Assembly: GCA_004524545.1 (NCBI GenBank)
Contig: SDNX01000017.1
Coordinates: forward strand, 1 to 35,224
Direction of reading: 5' to 3'
Length of the DNA stretch: 35,224 bases
Origin: Promethearchaeota archaeon
Lineage (GTDB): Archaea; Asgardarchaeota; Lokiarchaeia; Sigyniarchaeales; Promethearchaeaceae
Part shown: positions 15,925-23,375 of the stretch, in pieces
Layout of the letters: every line of letters begins with the position of its first letter
Numbering within the stretch: position 1 is the stretch's first letter
Program-made: the position numbers and the translations under genes
The notes under the pieces: generated by a model
Told to the model about the DNA's origin: nothing
The model's database searches: none
The model's input: the letters and a program-made list of their open reading frames with translations, nothing else

Positions 15925-16592
15925 TATCGAGTAACCTCCTGATCGACTTTTCGCTTTTCTTTTATTTTTCCAATTACAGACCATACAATAATTGGCAAGA
16001 GGACAAAGAACGTGCACAATGCGGTTGGAAGTAACGCTTCCATGAAAGAATGAGGTTCATCCCACCACCAATGCCCGGCTATTATATCATTTGTATACTG
16101 GCCCCCAAGTTTACAATAAGCTGTTACTCTTATGTATGTCCAATATTCAACATCTAAAGTCGCATTGTAATCTGCAATAGTGTAATTATGGTGAAAAATT
16201 TGAGTGTCTTGAGTATCAAGACTATCGTCTTCCTGCTTTGTATAGGTTTCATTGAATTCTGCGATCAATGTAAAATCCTCAGGATGATCCTCAAAATAGT
16301 AATGAAAATCATGTTGAGTAATTTTATCAACTGTATAATCGGGGTCGGGAGGGTATTGGGATGTAAAGTCACTGCTAATATTATAGAATTCGAAGACAAC
16401 GGTTTCTACATAATGATATGATGTATTACTAACTCCATGAGTGTAGTAAACTGATAGTATCTGGTCATCCAGATAAAATTTTACGTCAATAAACTTCGGG
16501 CTATGCCCTCGTGCCATTTGTGTGAAGGATGTTGCACTCAACAACACCACAAAGGATATTAACAAAACATACTTCGTTCTTTTTTTCAGCAT
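15924..16592 (-). CDS. Secreted, C-terminally anchored protein with His/His/His/Cys pattern
   Basis: A 222-aa protein with an N-terminal signal peptide (KKRTKYVLLISFVVLLSA, ending near residue 29), an extracytoplasmic beta-rich domain, and a C-terminal TM helix (about 186-208) followed by a basic cytoplasmic tail. The mature domain would begin at or next to His30 (HSP). His30, His52, His60 and Cys160 (AYCKLGG) have counterparts in the 158-aa paralogue at 19307-19783 (His30, His52, His60, Cys108). That set resembles the Fe(His)4Cys site of superoxide reductase, or a copper site using an N-terminal His, but neither is proven. It is the first gene of the nine-gene operon, so it probably faces the outside as part of the membrane complex. 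Confidence 0.75.
   Translation of the reverse strand: MLKKRTKYVLLISFVVLLSATSFTQMARGHSPKFIDVKFYLDDQILSVYYTHGVSNTSYHYVETVVFEFYNISSDFTSQYPPDPDYTVDKITQHDFHYYFEDHPEDFTLIAEFNETYTKQEDDSLDTQDTQIFHHNYTIADYNATLDVEYWTYIRVTAYCKLGGQYTNDIIAGHWWWDEPHSFMEALLPTALCTFFVLLPIIVWSVIGKIKEKRKVDQEVTR
15935..15940 (-). promoter_or_regulatory. Shine-Dalgarno site deciding the start of the 485-aa protein
   Basis: AGGAGG followed by T on the minus strand, 10 nt before the ATG at 15924, near-perfect to the archaeal anti-SD. It rules out the longer upstream start. Confidence 0.65.
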
Positions 16593-16937
16593 AATTCTTG
16601 CCTTTTAGAGTTTATAATGAATTTGCCATTCATTTTCTGGTTTGATTTTAATATATATAAAGGTTAATTTCATTATTTTTTGAAAAACGAACTTTAACCC
16701 TTAAGCAGTAAAGTAATATAGACACGAAGAACACAGAAATGGTAAATTTATGATAAAAAAAACTTGTTGTTTCCAAAAAATCCGCATATGTAAAGGTCAC
16801 CCTTAAATTCATAAAAAAAGTAGAAACAAGGCATTATAAGTGTAATAGACAGACAATAACGCGAAATTAGATCAGTGGATTCAAGCATGATGCACCTCAC
16901 TGAGGAAAAAAAAATTACACAAAGGATTTGAAAAACA
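16593..16937. other. Divergent intergenic region (345 bp) with promoter elements
   Basis: No gene is supported. It contains the operon TATA box at 16648-16662 (minus strand), a weak TATA-like CATTATAAGT at 16832-16841 for the plus-strand membrane protein, and a small dyad CCTCA/TGAGG centred at 16900 just downstream of it, which could be an operator. Nothing else stands out. Confidence 0.55.
16648..16662 (-). promoter_or_regulatory. TATA box of the nine-gene redox/prenyl-heme operon
   Basis: The minus strand reads CCTTTATATATATTAAAA across this site, a strong archaeal TATA element. It predicts transcription start near 16629 and a leader of about 37 nt before the ATG at 16592. Confidence 0.55.
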
Positions 16938-17735
16938 ATGGAAGACCATTACAAAAATAAAATTCTCGGGTATTGGATTGCAATGATCGGTGCCATTTTG
17001 GGAATCGGAGCAAATGTAACCTTTTTTTTTACCCAATATGATTTAATGATCGCTGCTCAGATTGCACAATATCCTATGAGAACAAATTGGAAAGTAATAA
17101 CATACATATTACCCGTTTTTGCAGGAATGGGTGTTGTTGCAGGATTCATGTACATGCTTGGTATGAGTGGATTCTTTGCGAATGATAAAAAGGCATATAA
17201 AATTACTATGATTGCGAATGTTATTGCATTGCAATTCAGTTTCTGGCCCATGATTCCAGCTTTAGACACAGGAATGACACCATATTGGACTGTTATCTTT
17301 TTAGTTAATATCATAATCTACTTCCTCTTGAATTTCTTAGTAGGTAAGAAGAATTGGGGGAGGATTACTTTCGGTTTGGTTACCGGAATGGCAATGATAA
17401 TGAGTTACATAAATGGGACAGCCAGCTTAAATATTTTCTGGATGCGAGGGCTACTTTACTACAGAATTGCAAATCCAATACACTGGACAATGATGGCCTG
17501 TTTTGGAATTTTGACTGTTGCAATACTGATAGGAAAACCAAAAACTTGGGTGAAATGGTTAGGAATTACTGCAGCAGTAATTGAAATGGGAATTGGTATT
17601 CCTATGGGAATAATGACAACGATTGAAAAGGGCGAATTCAGTATGTATCTCGGAGCCCCTGGGATGTCAATTATCATCTTGCTGGTACTCGCAATTCCAT
17701 TCTTATGGAAAAACTTCATCAAACCAGAGGAATAA
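16938..17735 (+). CDS. Polytopic membrane protein, paralogue of the 6366-7214 protein
   Basis: A 265-aa protein with about 7-8 TM helices. It shares with the 282-aa protein at 6366-7214 the ANVIALQFSFWPMIP helix end (SFWPMIP at 101-107), the GFF-charged-loop pattern before it, and a downstream YINGTAS segment. There are few His residues in the membrane, so it is unlikely to bind heme itself. It is transcribed away from the nine-gene operon and is followed by a hairpin-plus-T terminator. The family and function are unknown to me; a transporter or an accessory subunit are both possible. Confidence 0.8.
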   Translation: MEDHYKNKILGYWIAMIGAILGIGANVTFFFTQYDLMIAAQIAQYPMRTNWKVITYILPVFAGMGVVAGFMYMLGMSGFFANDKKAYKITMIANVIALQFSFWPMIPALDTGMTPYWTVIFLVNIIIYFLLNFLVGKKNWGRITFGLVTGMAMIMSYINGTASLNIFWMRGLLYYRIANPIHWTMMACFGILTVAILIGKPKTWVKWLGITAAVIEMGIGIPMGIMTTIEKGEFSMYLGAPGMSIIILLVLAIPFLWKNFIKPEE

Positions 17736-17768
17736 GGGTCTGAAATAAATTAGATCCTTATTTTTTTT
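17734..17768 (+). terminator. Hairpin and T-run terminator
   Basis: AAGGGTC (17734-17740) pairs with GATCCTT (17753-17759) with one G-T wobble and a 12-nt loop, followed directly by a run of eight T. It overlaps the stop codon of the 265-aa membrane protein. Confidence 0.55.
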
Positions 17769-17828
17769 ACCCATACTATTATGATTGTATCCCTTTTGCA
17801 TATTACAGTAGTCTAAAATCATAATGGG

Positions 17829-17838
17829 ATTTTTATAT
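17829..17838 (+). promoter_or_regulatory. TATA box of the GNAT gene, leaderless
   Basis: ATTTTTATAT has its centre about 27 nt before the ATG at 17862, so the predicted transcript starts at or next to the start codon. Confidence 0.5.
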
Positions 17839-17861
17839 CTGGTCTTATACTTAATCATAAC

Positions 17862-18503
17862 ATGCCTCAATCTGCTGTGAAACTCCCAATTCTCACAAAT
17901 CTTCACACAATAACTGAACATGACCATAGAAAAACTAATACAGCTCTTGAAAAAGCATTTGAAAAGGATCCAATTTGGAGCCGTATTCTGGAAGAATTCC
18001 CTGATAAGTATCCGTTTATATTCGGTGTCCCTTTGAAATATGCATTACGCTATGGAAAAGCGTATGCACCTACCTCTAACATAGAAGGTGCTGCGATTTG
18101 GATTGGATCTCCTTTTATAGATATGAACATCTTTCGACTCATTCGCAGCAGGAGTTTGGGTGTTGGGCTGAAAATAGGGTTAAATCTCGGATTAAAAATA
18201 ATGAAAGCATTTGAGATTGCCGAGAAAGACCGTCGAACGTTTATGAAAGGGCAATCTTATGTTTATTTATTGACTTTGGGAATTCATCCTGACTTTCAAA
18301 GACAAGGGCACGGATTTAATTTAGTAAAATCCATGTTGGACGCATTACCGAATGAGATTCCTGTCTATCTTGAAACGGGAACTGAAGGGAACGTGAAATT
18401 TTATGAAAAACTCGGGTTTGAGGTAATTAATGAAATAACTGAACCAATATTTGACTCAACATTCTGGGAGTTAATGTATAAAAAACAATTTAACCAGCAA
18501 TGA
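17862..18503 (+). CDS. GNAT family N-acetyltransferase
   Basis: A 213-aa acetyltransferase of the GNAT superfamily. The acetyl-CoA-binding core is in the C-terminal half: LLTLGIHPDFQRQGHGFNLV at about 134-153 contains the V/I-x-P-x-x-Q/R-x-x-G-x-G/A pattern (QRQGHG), and ETGTEGNVKFYEKLGF at about 168-183 is the motif B helix with the usual N..FYEKLGF. The N-terminal 80 residues include an aromatic-rich segment often seen in this subgroup. The acceptor is unknown. Its 3' end overlaps the end of the convergent 267-aa membrane gene by 14 bp. It has its own leaderless-type promoter and is probably unrelated to the redox genes. Confidence 0.9.
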   Translation: MPQSAVKLPILTNLHTITEHDHRKTNTALEKAFEKDPIWSRILEEFPDKYPFIFGVPLKYALRYGKAYAPTSNIEGAAIWIGSPFIDMNIFRLIRSRSLGVGLKIGLNLGLKIMKAFEIAEKDRRTFMKGQSYVYLLTLGIHPDFQRQGHGFNLVKSMLDALPNEIPVYLETGTEGNVKFYEKLGFEVINEITEPIFDSTFWELMYKKQFNQQ

Positions 18504-19293
18504 ATGGTGCAACCACGTAAGCCGTCCACCAACATCCTAATGTGATATATCCTGAAAGTTTAGCTAATTTTCGTTGTCCAGATATACCGAATAACGCACT
18601 TAAGAACCCAGAAATCAGTCCGATCGCTCCACACAAAATGTGAAAAGTATGAAGAACCCCCGAAAATTCTGTCATTTCGAATTCGCTCATCGAAAAAAGA
18701 AGTAAAATATTTAGTGTAGTTAAGAGCCATGAACTCCCCGCTGTCAATCCATGATAGATCACCAATTTTTCCTCATTGTAAATTACCATAATCGTTCCAA
18801 TAGAGAGCAGCAATAACGCAGGGAATCCGATAAATGGAGCCAAGTGCAAGTTCTTTGGAGGGTTTGGTAAAGTAAAAGTAATCAAAATTACCGCAGTGAC
18901 GAGTAGTGCACCCATGAATCCAATTGCACTAAATAGAACGGGATATAAAGACTTTTTTAGATTTTTTGCTCTCATTCTTTCCAGTACTATAAACGTTAGA
19001 ACCGAAATTATTAAAATCGCTGCGACTAATGCACCGATTATAAGTATTGCAAAGTAAGTACTAATATCGGTAATTTCACCCATATCCATTATTGGTTCAA
19101 CTAAGCCTAGACCGAAAACAGCACAGCCTATGGCTACTAAAATCCCTACAAATATTCCAATGAGTAGTTTCTTTTTTTGCAGTTTGTAATAATCTAATAA
19201 AATGATTAGGGTGAGTAATCCCGCCATCAAAATGCAAGTCAATATAAAATGCGATTTACAAATAATGCACATATCTGAAAAGGACTGTGTCAT
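18490..19293 (-). CDS. 8-TM membrane protein with conserved His (second copy)
   Basis: A 267-aa paralogue of the 268-aa protein at 13660-14466, aligned almost without gaps. His150, His181, His215 and His218 are at identical residue numbers, and His15 corresponds to His13; the other copy's His82 is Tyr/Phe here, so it is not a conserved ligand. About eight TM helices. The shared C-terminal block (YHGLTAGSSW to TLGCWWTAY) is the best-conserved part. It lies 13 nt after the anchored-protein gene, with GAGAGGG in front of its ATG at 19293. This pair is a partial copy of the front of the nine-gene operon but without the 485-aa, FAD or Fe-S subunits. A b-heme electron-transfer role is inferred. Confidence 0.8.
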   Translation of the reverse strand: MTQSFSDMCIICKSHFILTCILMAGLLTLIILLDYYKLQKKKLLIGIFVGILVAIGCAVFGLGLVEPIMDMGEITDISTYFAILIIGALVAAILIISVLTFIVLERMRAKNLKKSLYPVLFSAIGFMGALLVTAVILITFTLPNPPKNLHLAPFIGFPALLLLSIGTIMVIYNEEKLVIYHGLTAGSSWLLTTLNILLLFSMSEFEMTEFSGVLHTFHILCGAIGLISGFLSALFGISGQRKLAKLSGYITLGCWWTAYVVAPFIAG

Positions 19294-19306
19294 CTTTTCT
19301 TCCCTC

Positions 19307-19783
19307 TCATTTTCTTTTCTTGATCATTCTTGCCGTCACTATTACAAACAGTGCAACTGAAAGTATGAAAATTAAATACAATTTAGCGAACCCAGGAATA
19401 TTTAGAGAAGATTGAACGGATCCAACTACCAGATCCTCATGAATCTCCCCACCATTGTTACAGTAAGCTGCGACTTTTATTTTATCCCCCTTTACTGCCA
19501 CGATATTGTATTGATAGTGAAAATTATCTTCAGTGGGTTGACTTGTGTAATTTATTGTTTTAACAATGGATTCTTGCACACATATTTTTACTCCATTAAT
19601 ATAATGGGTAGTTCTATTATCTACTTTATGAGTAATAATAACGGTTAGGGTTGACGAATTTTCATCATACACAATATCCATATCCTCAGGAGAATGAGCG
19701 GTGACCGTCTCACCAAGAGAGGCTAAGCTCATAATTAAGAGAAGTACTATAATCAGAAAAGAACCCCGATTTCGTTTTTTCAT
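19307..19783 (-). CDS. Secreted, C-terminally anchored protein with His/Cys pattern (second copy)
   Basis: A 158-aa protein: signal peptide (basic start, hydrophobic LIIVLLLIMSLASL, AHSP after cleavage near residue 29), an extracytoplasmic beta domain of about 100 residues, a C-terminal TM helix (about 131-151) and the basic tail RMIKKRK. It shares with the 222-aa protein the HSP start of the mature domain, ITHKV...THYI (His52, His60) and AYCNNGG (Cys108). It is shorter because the loop present in the larger copy (about 75-140) is absent. Cotranscribed with the 267-aa membrane protein. The pattern suggests a metal site; superoxide-reductase-like or cupredoxin/CopC-like folds are possible but unproven. 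Confidence 0.75.
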   Translation of the reverse strand: MKKRNRGSFLIIVLLLIMSLASLGETVTAHSPEDMDIVYDENSSTLTVIITHKVDNRTTHYINGVKICVQESIVKTINYTSQPTEDNFHYQYNIVAVKGDKIKVAAYCNNGGEIHEDLVVGSVQSSLNIPGFAKLYLIFILSVALFVIVTARMIKKRK

Positions 19784-19803
19784 GCTGAGTATCCTTTGTT
19801 GTA

Positions 19804-19820
19804 AGTTATGGAAAATAACT
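19804..19820. promoter_or_regulatory. Short dyad upstream of the second-copy module
   Basis: AGTTAT, five bases, ATAACT lies about 20-37 nt upstream of the ATG at 19783. It could be an operator; no factor is known. Confidence 0.25.
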
Positions 19821-19890
19821 ATGACTTAAAGGAATTTCTCTATTTAATGTTCTGGGGTTCACTTATCCCCATATCTGAGTTCAGCATCTT

Positions 19891-21355
19891 TCAGTTGTCT
19901 ATGCGTGCAAGTTTCATTGCCAATTTCTTTTTCGATTCTAGATCTGCTAACCTGTGAATCATGATTTTTTGCGCTTGAGGAGATCCAGCCCCATGCATGG
20001 ATTCTGTTAAATACCCTACAGCAGCCCTGCCTAAAACTAAATTTTCTATTAAACGCATCATTTTCATTCTATCTTTCGTAGCAACACCTTCTACACCCGA
20101 GAGATATTTCTCAACTAACTTTGCGGTTTCAGGATTCGCTAAATCTGCAGCACTGGGCATGGTTACAAAAATTCCACCCGCTATATCATGTAATAATCGA
20201 GAAATTTCATAAGGGAACCGAGTAACATTTTGTTTACACACATTTGCCAGCAATATATCAACTAGATAATTTCCCGATGGAGTTTCTTTACCGCAAGACG
20301 AACATGCAATCCCACAAGAATATAGAGTTTCGTTAAGATGTACCATCTCGGTTATTTTATCTTTGATATGGGACGCGTTTGCAGTGCCATTGAAGTCAGC
20401 AATTGTAGCAGCTGCACCAACTAGCACATCCCCTACCCCTACTTTACATCCTCCATAACTCTGCCGGTGGTAAGCTGCAAAAGTCTCTACTAAACGTCCA
20501 CAAAAATCTGTTTCTCCATTCATAAATATCCGATCATCAGGTACAAATACGTCCTCAAATATTACTAAAGCCTCTTGCCCCCCAAACTCAGCATTACCAC
20601 AATCGATATCTCCAAACTCGCTGGAATCTAAACGACGTAAGTCACTTGCTTGTCTGCCATAAATATAGATAACGTTAGGATCATCAGCAGGTACAGCACA
20701 ACAAATGGTATAATCCGCATCTTCTTTTCTCATGGTCAAAGTGGGCATGATTAAATGTTCGTGACTATTAATCGCACCTGTTTGATGCGCTTTAGCACCC
20801 CTGATAACTACTCCATCATCTCTTCGCTCAACAATTCGTAGATATAAATCCGGATCCCTCAATTCTGAAGGTCTTTTATTTCTATCTCCCTTTGGGTCAG
20901 TCATACACCCATCGATGGTCCAGTCATTTTCTTCGGCCATTTTGATATAGTTGCGGAACTTTTGATGATAATTTGTTCCATATTTTTCATCGATTTCGAA
21001 GGTAGTAATAAAAACGGCATTCATAGCATCCATCCCCACACATCTTTGAAAGCAAGTTCCGGTTTTTTGACCATAGTAGCCGTTGCATCCTGACTTTATT
21101 TACCAAATCTTCCACACTTTGGTGAATATGACAGAATCGGTTGATTTTTTCTCCCGTTAAGACGGATTTAGCAGTCATCAACTCTCTGTATTCGGCTTGG
21201 GTCGCTAGATCATACGTCAATGCAATGGAGTTTACTGCAGATTTTATGAGAGGGTGAGAGAGGGGATCTTCAATCTTCTTGCCCATGAAGTAGATATTCA
21301 TTGATTTCCGTTTTCTCAAACTTTCCCGATATTCAAAACCAGATTTTATTACCAT
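19891..21355 (-). pseudogene. abfD: 4-hydroxybutyryl-CoA dehydratase, split by a one-base frameshift
   Basis: The two frames together encode about 487 residues, close to the 490 of the Clostridium aminobutyricum enzyme, which dehydrates 4-hydroxybutyryl-CoA to crotonyl-CoA using FAD and a [4Fe-4S] cluster. The N-terminal part (21355 to about 21074) ends KVRMQRLL. The correct continuation GQKTGTCFQRCVGMDAMNA is in another frame, reached by dropping one base at about 21073. The rest matches strongly: MTDPKGDRN, GAKAHQTGAINSHEH, YHRQSYGGCKVG, HLNETLY and MHGAGSPQAQ. All four cluster ligands known from C. aminobutyricum (Cys99, Cys103, His292, Cys299) have counterparts, the first two immediately after the shift. 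An initiator GTG at 21039 would make a C-terminal fragment lacking them. Sequencing error, real inactivation and recoding are all open. Confidence 0.85.
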
Positions 21356-21414
21356 AGCGTTCGCCTTTTGATATCTTTCTATGGTATCACTCTTGTATTA
21401 AAAAAATTGTGTGA

Positions 21415-21457
21415 TAACTGACTAAATACCAATTTATAATCAAACCTTGATCAGTTA
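21415..21457 (-). promoter_or_regulatory. abfD promoter: TATA box flanked by a 7-bp inverted repeat
   Basis: TAACTGA (21415-21421) and TCAGTTA (21451-21457) form a perfect inverted repeat around the TATA-like ATTATAAATT (21431-21440, minus strand). This lies in the 130-bp gap between the acyl-CoA ligase and abfD, so abfD may have its own regulated promoter with a leader of about 50 nt. Confidence 0.35.
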
Positions 21458-21485
21458 ATGAAAAAAAGGAAGAAATTGAGATGAT

Positions 21486-23261
21486 TTATTCTTGTTTGAA
21501 TAGAGGATCGTTTTCTTGGAGAATTCTTCTTTGAACCTTTCCTATAATGTTTTTAGGGATATCAGGAATGAATTCGATGTATTTTGGAACCTTATAATGA
21601 GTCATGTTCTCTTTACACCATACCTTTAGAGTTTCTGGAGTTAAAGTACTTCCTTCCTCAAGTTTTACCCATGCTTTTACAGCTTCACCTGTTTCTTTAT
21701 CAGGAAGTCCTGCTACCGCAACTTCGTTAACTTCTTCGTGTAATCCAACGAGAGACTCAACTTCCTTAGGATATATAGAATATCCCCTCATTTTGATCAG
21801 TTGTTTTTTACGATCTCGTATGAAACCACGTCCGTATTCATCCAAAAAGCCAATATCTCCTGTAAGAAGCCATTTTTTGCCTCCCCACTCTTTGATAGTA
21901 TCGGCAGTCTCTTCAGGGCGATCTAAATATTCCTTCATGATTTGTGGACCTGATGCGCAAATTTCACCCGTATTTTCTTCCCCGATGCCTTCGATAGGTC
22001 CAGCATCAAAATCTTCTGAGGGAAAGATCTTCCAATCCGTACCAGGGAATGGGATACCAATGCTTTCTACACATCTGTTTTCTCCGTAGAAATTTCCAGC
22101 ACTTAATACAGGAGAGGTCTCAGTAAGACCATATCCTTCGACAATTTTGCCCCTTGTCTTTTCTTCAAACGGTATTCGAACATATTCATGCAGTGGGCCT
22201 GCTCCTGAAAGACAGAATGTTAATTTTCCCGACAGATCATATGTATCGATAGTTTCTTGAGGTAGATCGGCAATTCTTTGGAAAAGAACTTCAGCTCCAG
22301 GATACATCATTGTCTCCAATGAGATTTTCTTGAGAGTCTCAAGAAGTTCTTCAGTAGGTGGGGGTCGGGGGAACATTACAATACTTGCTCCAGAAATAAC
22401 ACCTGCATTTAACACAACGGTCATTCCAAATGAATGAAAGAATGGTAAGACTCCGATCATAGCATCTTGAGGAGTGAATTTTTTCATAGGTTCTCCTTCT
22501 TCGTGCTGATATCGCACCCAATTCCTACATTGAAGAGCATTTGCATAGATATTCAAGTGAGTGAGAACAGCAGCTTTGGGAACACCTGTCGTTCCACCAG
22601 TCATGAGATAGACAGCTGGATCTTCAGCAGTAGTAATTTTAGCTTTTTCAACAGGATTAGCTTTTCCCATCTCGATAACTTTCTTCATTGAAATAGAATC
22701 GGGCACTTTTCCTGTAGGAACCTTCTTCAGAACTTTAGCCAAGAACTTCTTAATAGGTGAAAATGGAACAAAATCTAATATTCCAGTAGAAATCACATGG
22801 TCTAAATTGAGTTTATCCCGAATGGGTTGAAACAAATCATCATTTAGTCCATCTAAAATGACTAATACATTAGCTTTAGTCATGGATAACTGGTGAAGTA
22901 TCTCCCCTGGCTTGTACGTGCCATTCATCGGCGAGCAAATCACCCCAATCTTTAAACAGGCATAATAGGCAATAACAAAATTGTAAGAATTGGGAACTAG
23001 GAGCCCTAATACATCCCCTTTCTTCATTCCGAGCTTTATTAACCCACCAGCAAAATTATCTACATTTTTCAGCATCTCGGCATAATCCATCCATGTATCT
23101 AGGAACCAGAAACCATTTTCATGGGGGTATTTTTCTGCAGTTTCTACGAATGCATCATACATAGTCATGTTCGGATCATATTCTAATTGTTTAGGCATGT
23201 CCTTTGGCCAGTAACGCTCATTAAACCATGGACTATTTTCATCAATCTGAGTTTTTACCAT
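21486..23261 (-). CDS. AMP-forming acyl-CoA synthetase (long-chain fatty-acid-CoA ligase-like)
   Basis: A 591-aa member of the ANL superfamily, which activates a carboxylic acid with ATP and CoA through an acyl-adenylate. Motifs: the phosphate loop TGGTTGVPK (221-229), the adenylation motif GYGLTET (376-382), TGDIG (467-471), the hinge RDRKKQLIKMRGYSIYP (482-498) and the catalytic Lys575 in NIIGKVQRR. The overall layout fits FadD-type ligases. It lies upstream of abfD on the same strand, so the acid could be 4-hydroxybutyrate or a short-chain or fatty acid; the acid specificity cannot be read. The start at 23261 sits in a triplicated 10-bp repeat that supplies AGAGG ahead of the ATG. It is cytosolic. 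Confidence 0.92.
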   Translation of the reverse strand: MVKTQIDENSPWFNERYWPKDMPKQLEYDPNMTMYDAFVETAEKYPHENGFWFLDTWMDYAEMLKNVDNFAGGLIKLGMKKGDVLGLLVPNSYNFVIAYYACLKIGVICSPMNGTYKPGEILHQLSMTKANVLVILDGLNDDLFQPIRDKLNLDHVISTGILDFVPFSPIKKFLAKVLKKVPTGKVPDSISMKKVIEMGKANPVEKAKITTAEDPAVYLMTGGTTGVPKAAVLTHLNIYANALQCRNWVRYQHEEGEPMKKFTPQDAMIGVLPFFHSFGMTVVLNAGVISGASIVMFPRPPPTEELLETLKKISLETMMYPGAEVLFQRIADLPQETIDTYDLSGKLTFCLSGAGPLHEYVRIPFEEKTRGKIVEGYGLTETSPVLSAGNFYGENRCVESIGIPFPGTDWKIFPSEDFDAGPIEGIGEENTGEICASGPQIMKEYLDRPEETADTIKEWGGKKWLLTGDIGFLDEYGRGFIRDRKKQLIKMRGYSIYPKEVESLVGLHEEVNEVAVAGLPDKETGEAVKAWVKLEEGSTLTPETLKVWCKENMTHYKVPKYIEFIPDIPKNIIGKVQRRILQENDPLFKQE

Positions 23262-23301
23262 CCTCTATCATCCTCTATAAGACTCTCCGATCATCCTCTA
23301 T
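23259..23301 (-). repeat. Three copies of a 10-bp repeat over the acyl-CoA ligase start
   Basis: ATAGAGGATG (minus strand) occurs at 23259-23268, 23269-23278 and 23292-23301. The first two are in tandem and the first includes the start codon. Each copy holds an SD-like AGAGG and an ATG; the middle ATG is out of frame. The third copy adjoins the T-rich and TATA-like sequence TTTTTTTATA. Confidence 0.7.
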
Positions 23302-23375
23302 AAAAAAATATCGCCATAATCTCAACACTCTCTCTCTTTTTAACGCCAATATAGTTTTTTTCTCTTAGGGTTGAG

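Noticed and set aside
15925-16017. Longer N-terminus for the 485-aa membrane protein
   Set aside because: It would overlap the preceding gene by 94 bp, while a strong SD sits before the ATG at 15924.
19891-21039. Stand-alone functional gene from the GTG at 21039
   Set aside because: It would lack the N-terminal third and the first two Fe-S cysteines, which are encoded just upstream in the same open frame.
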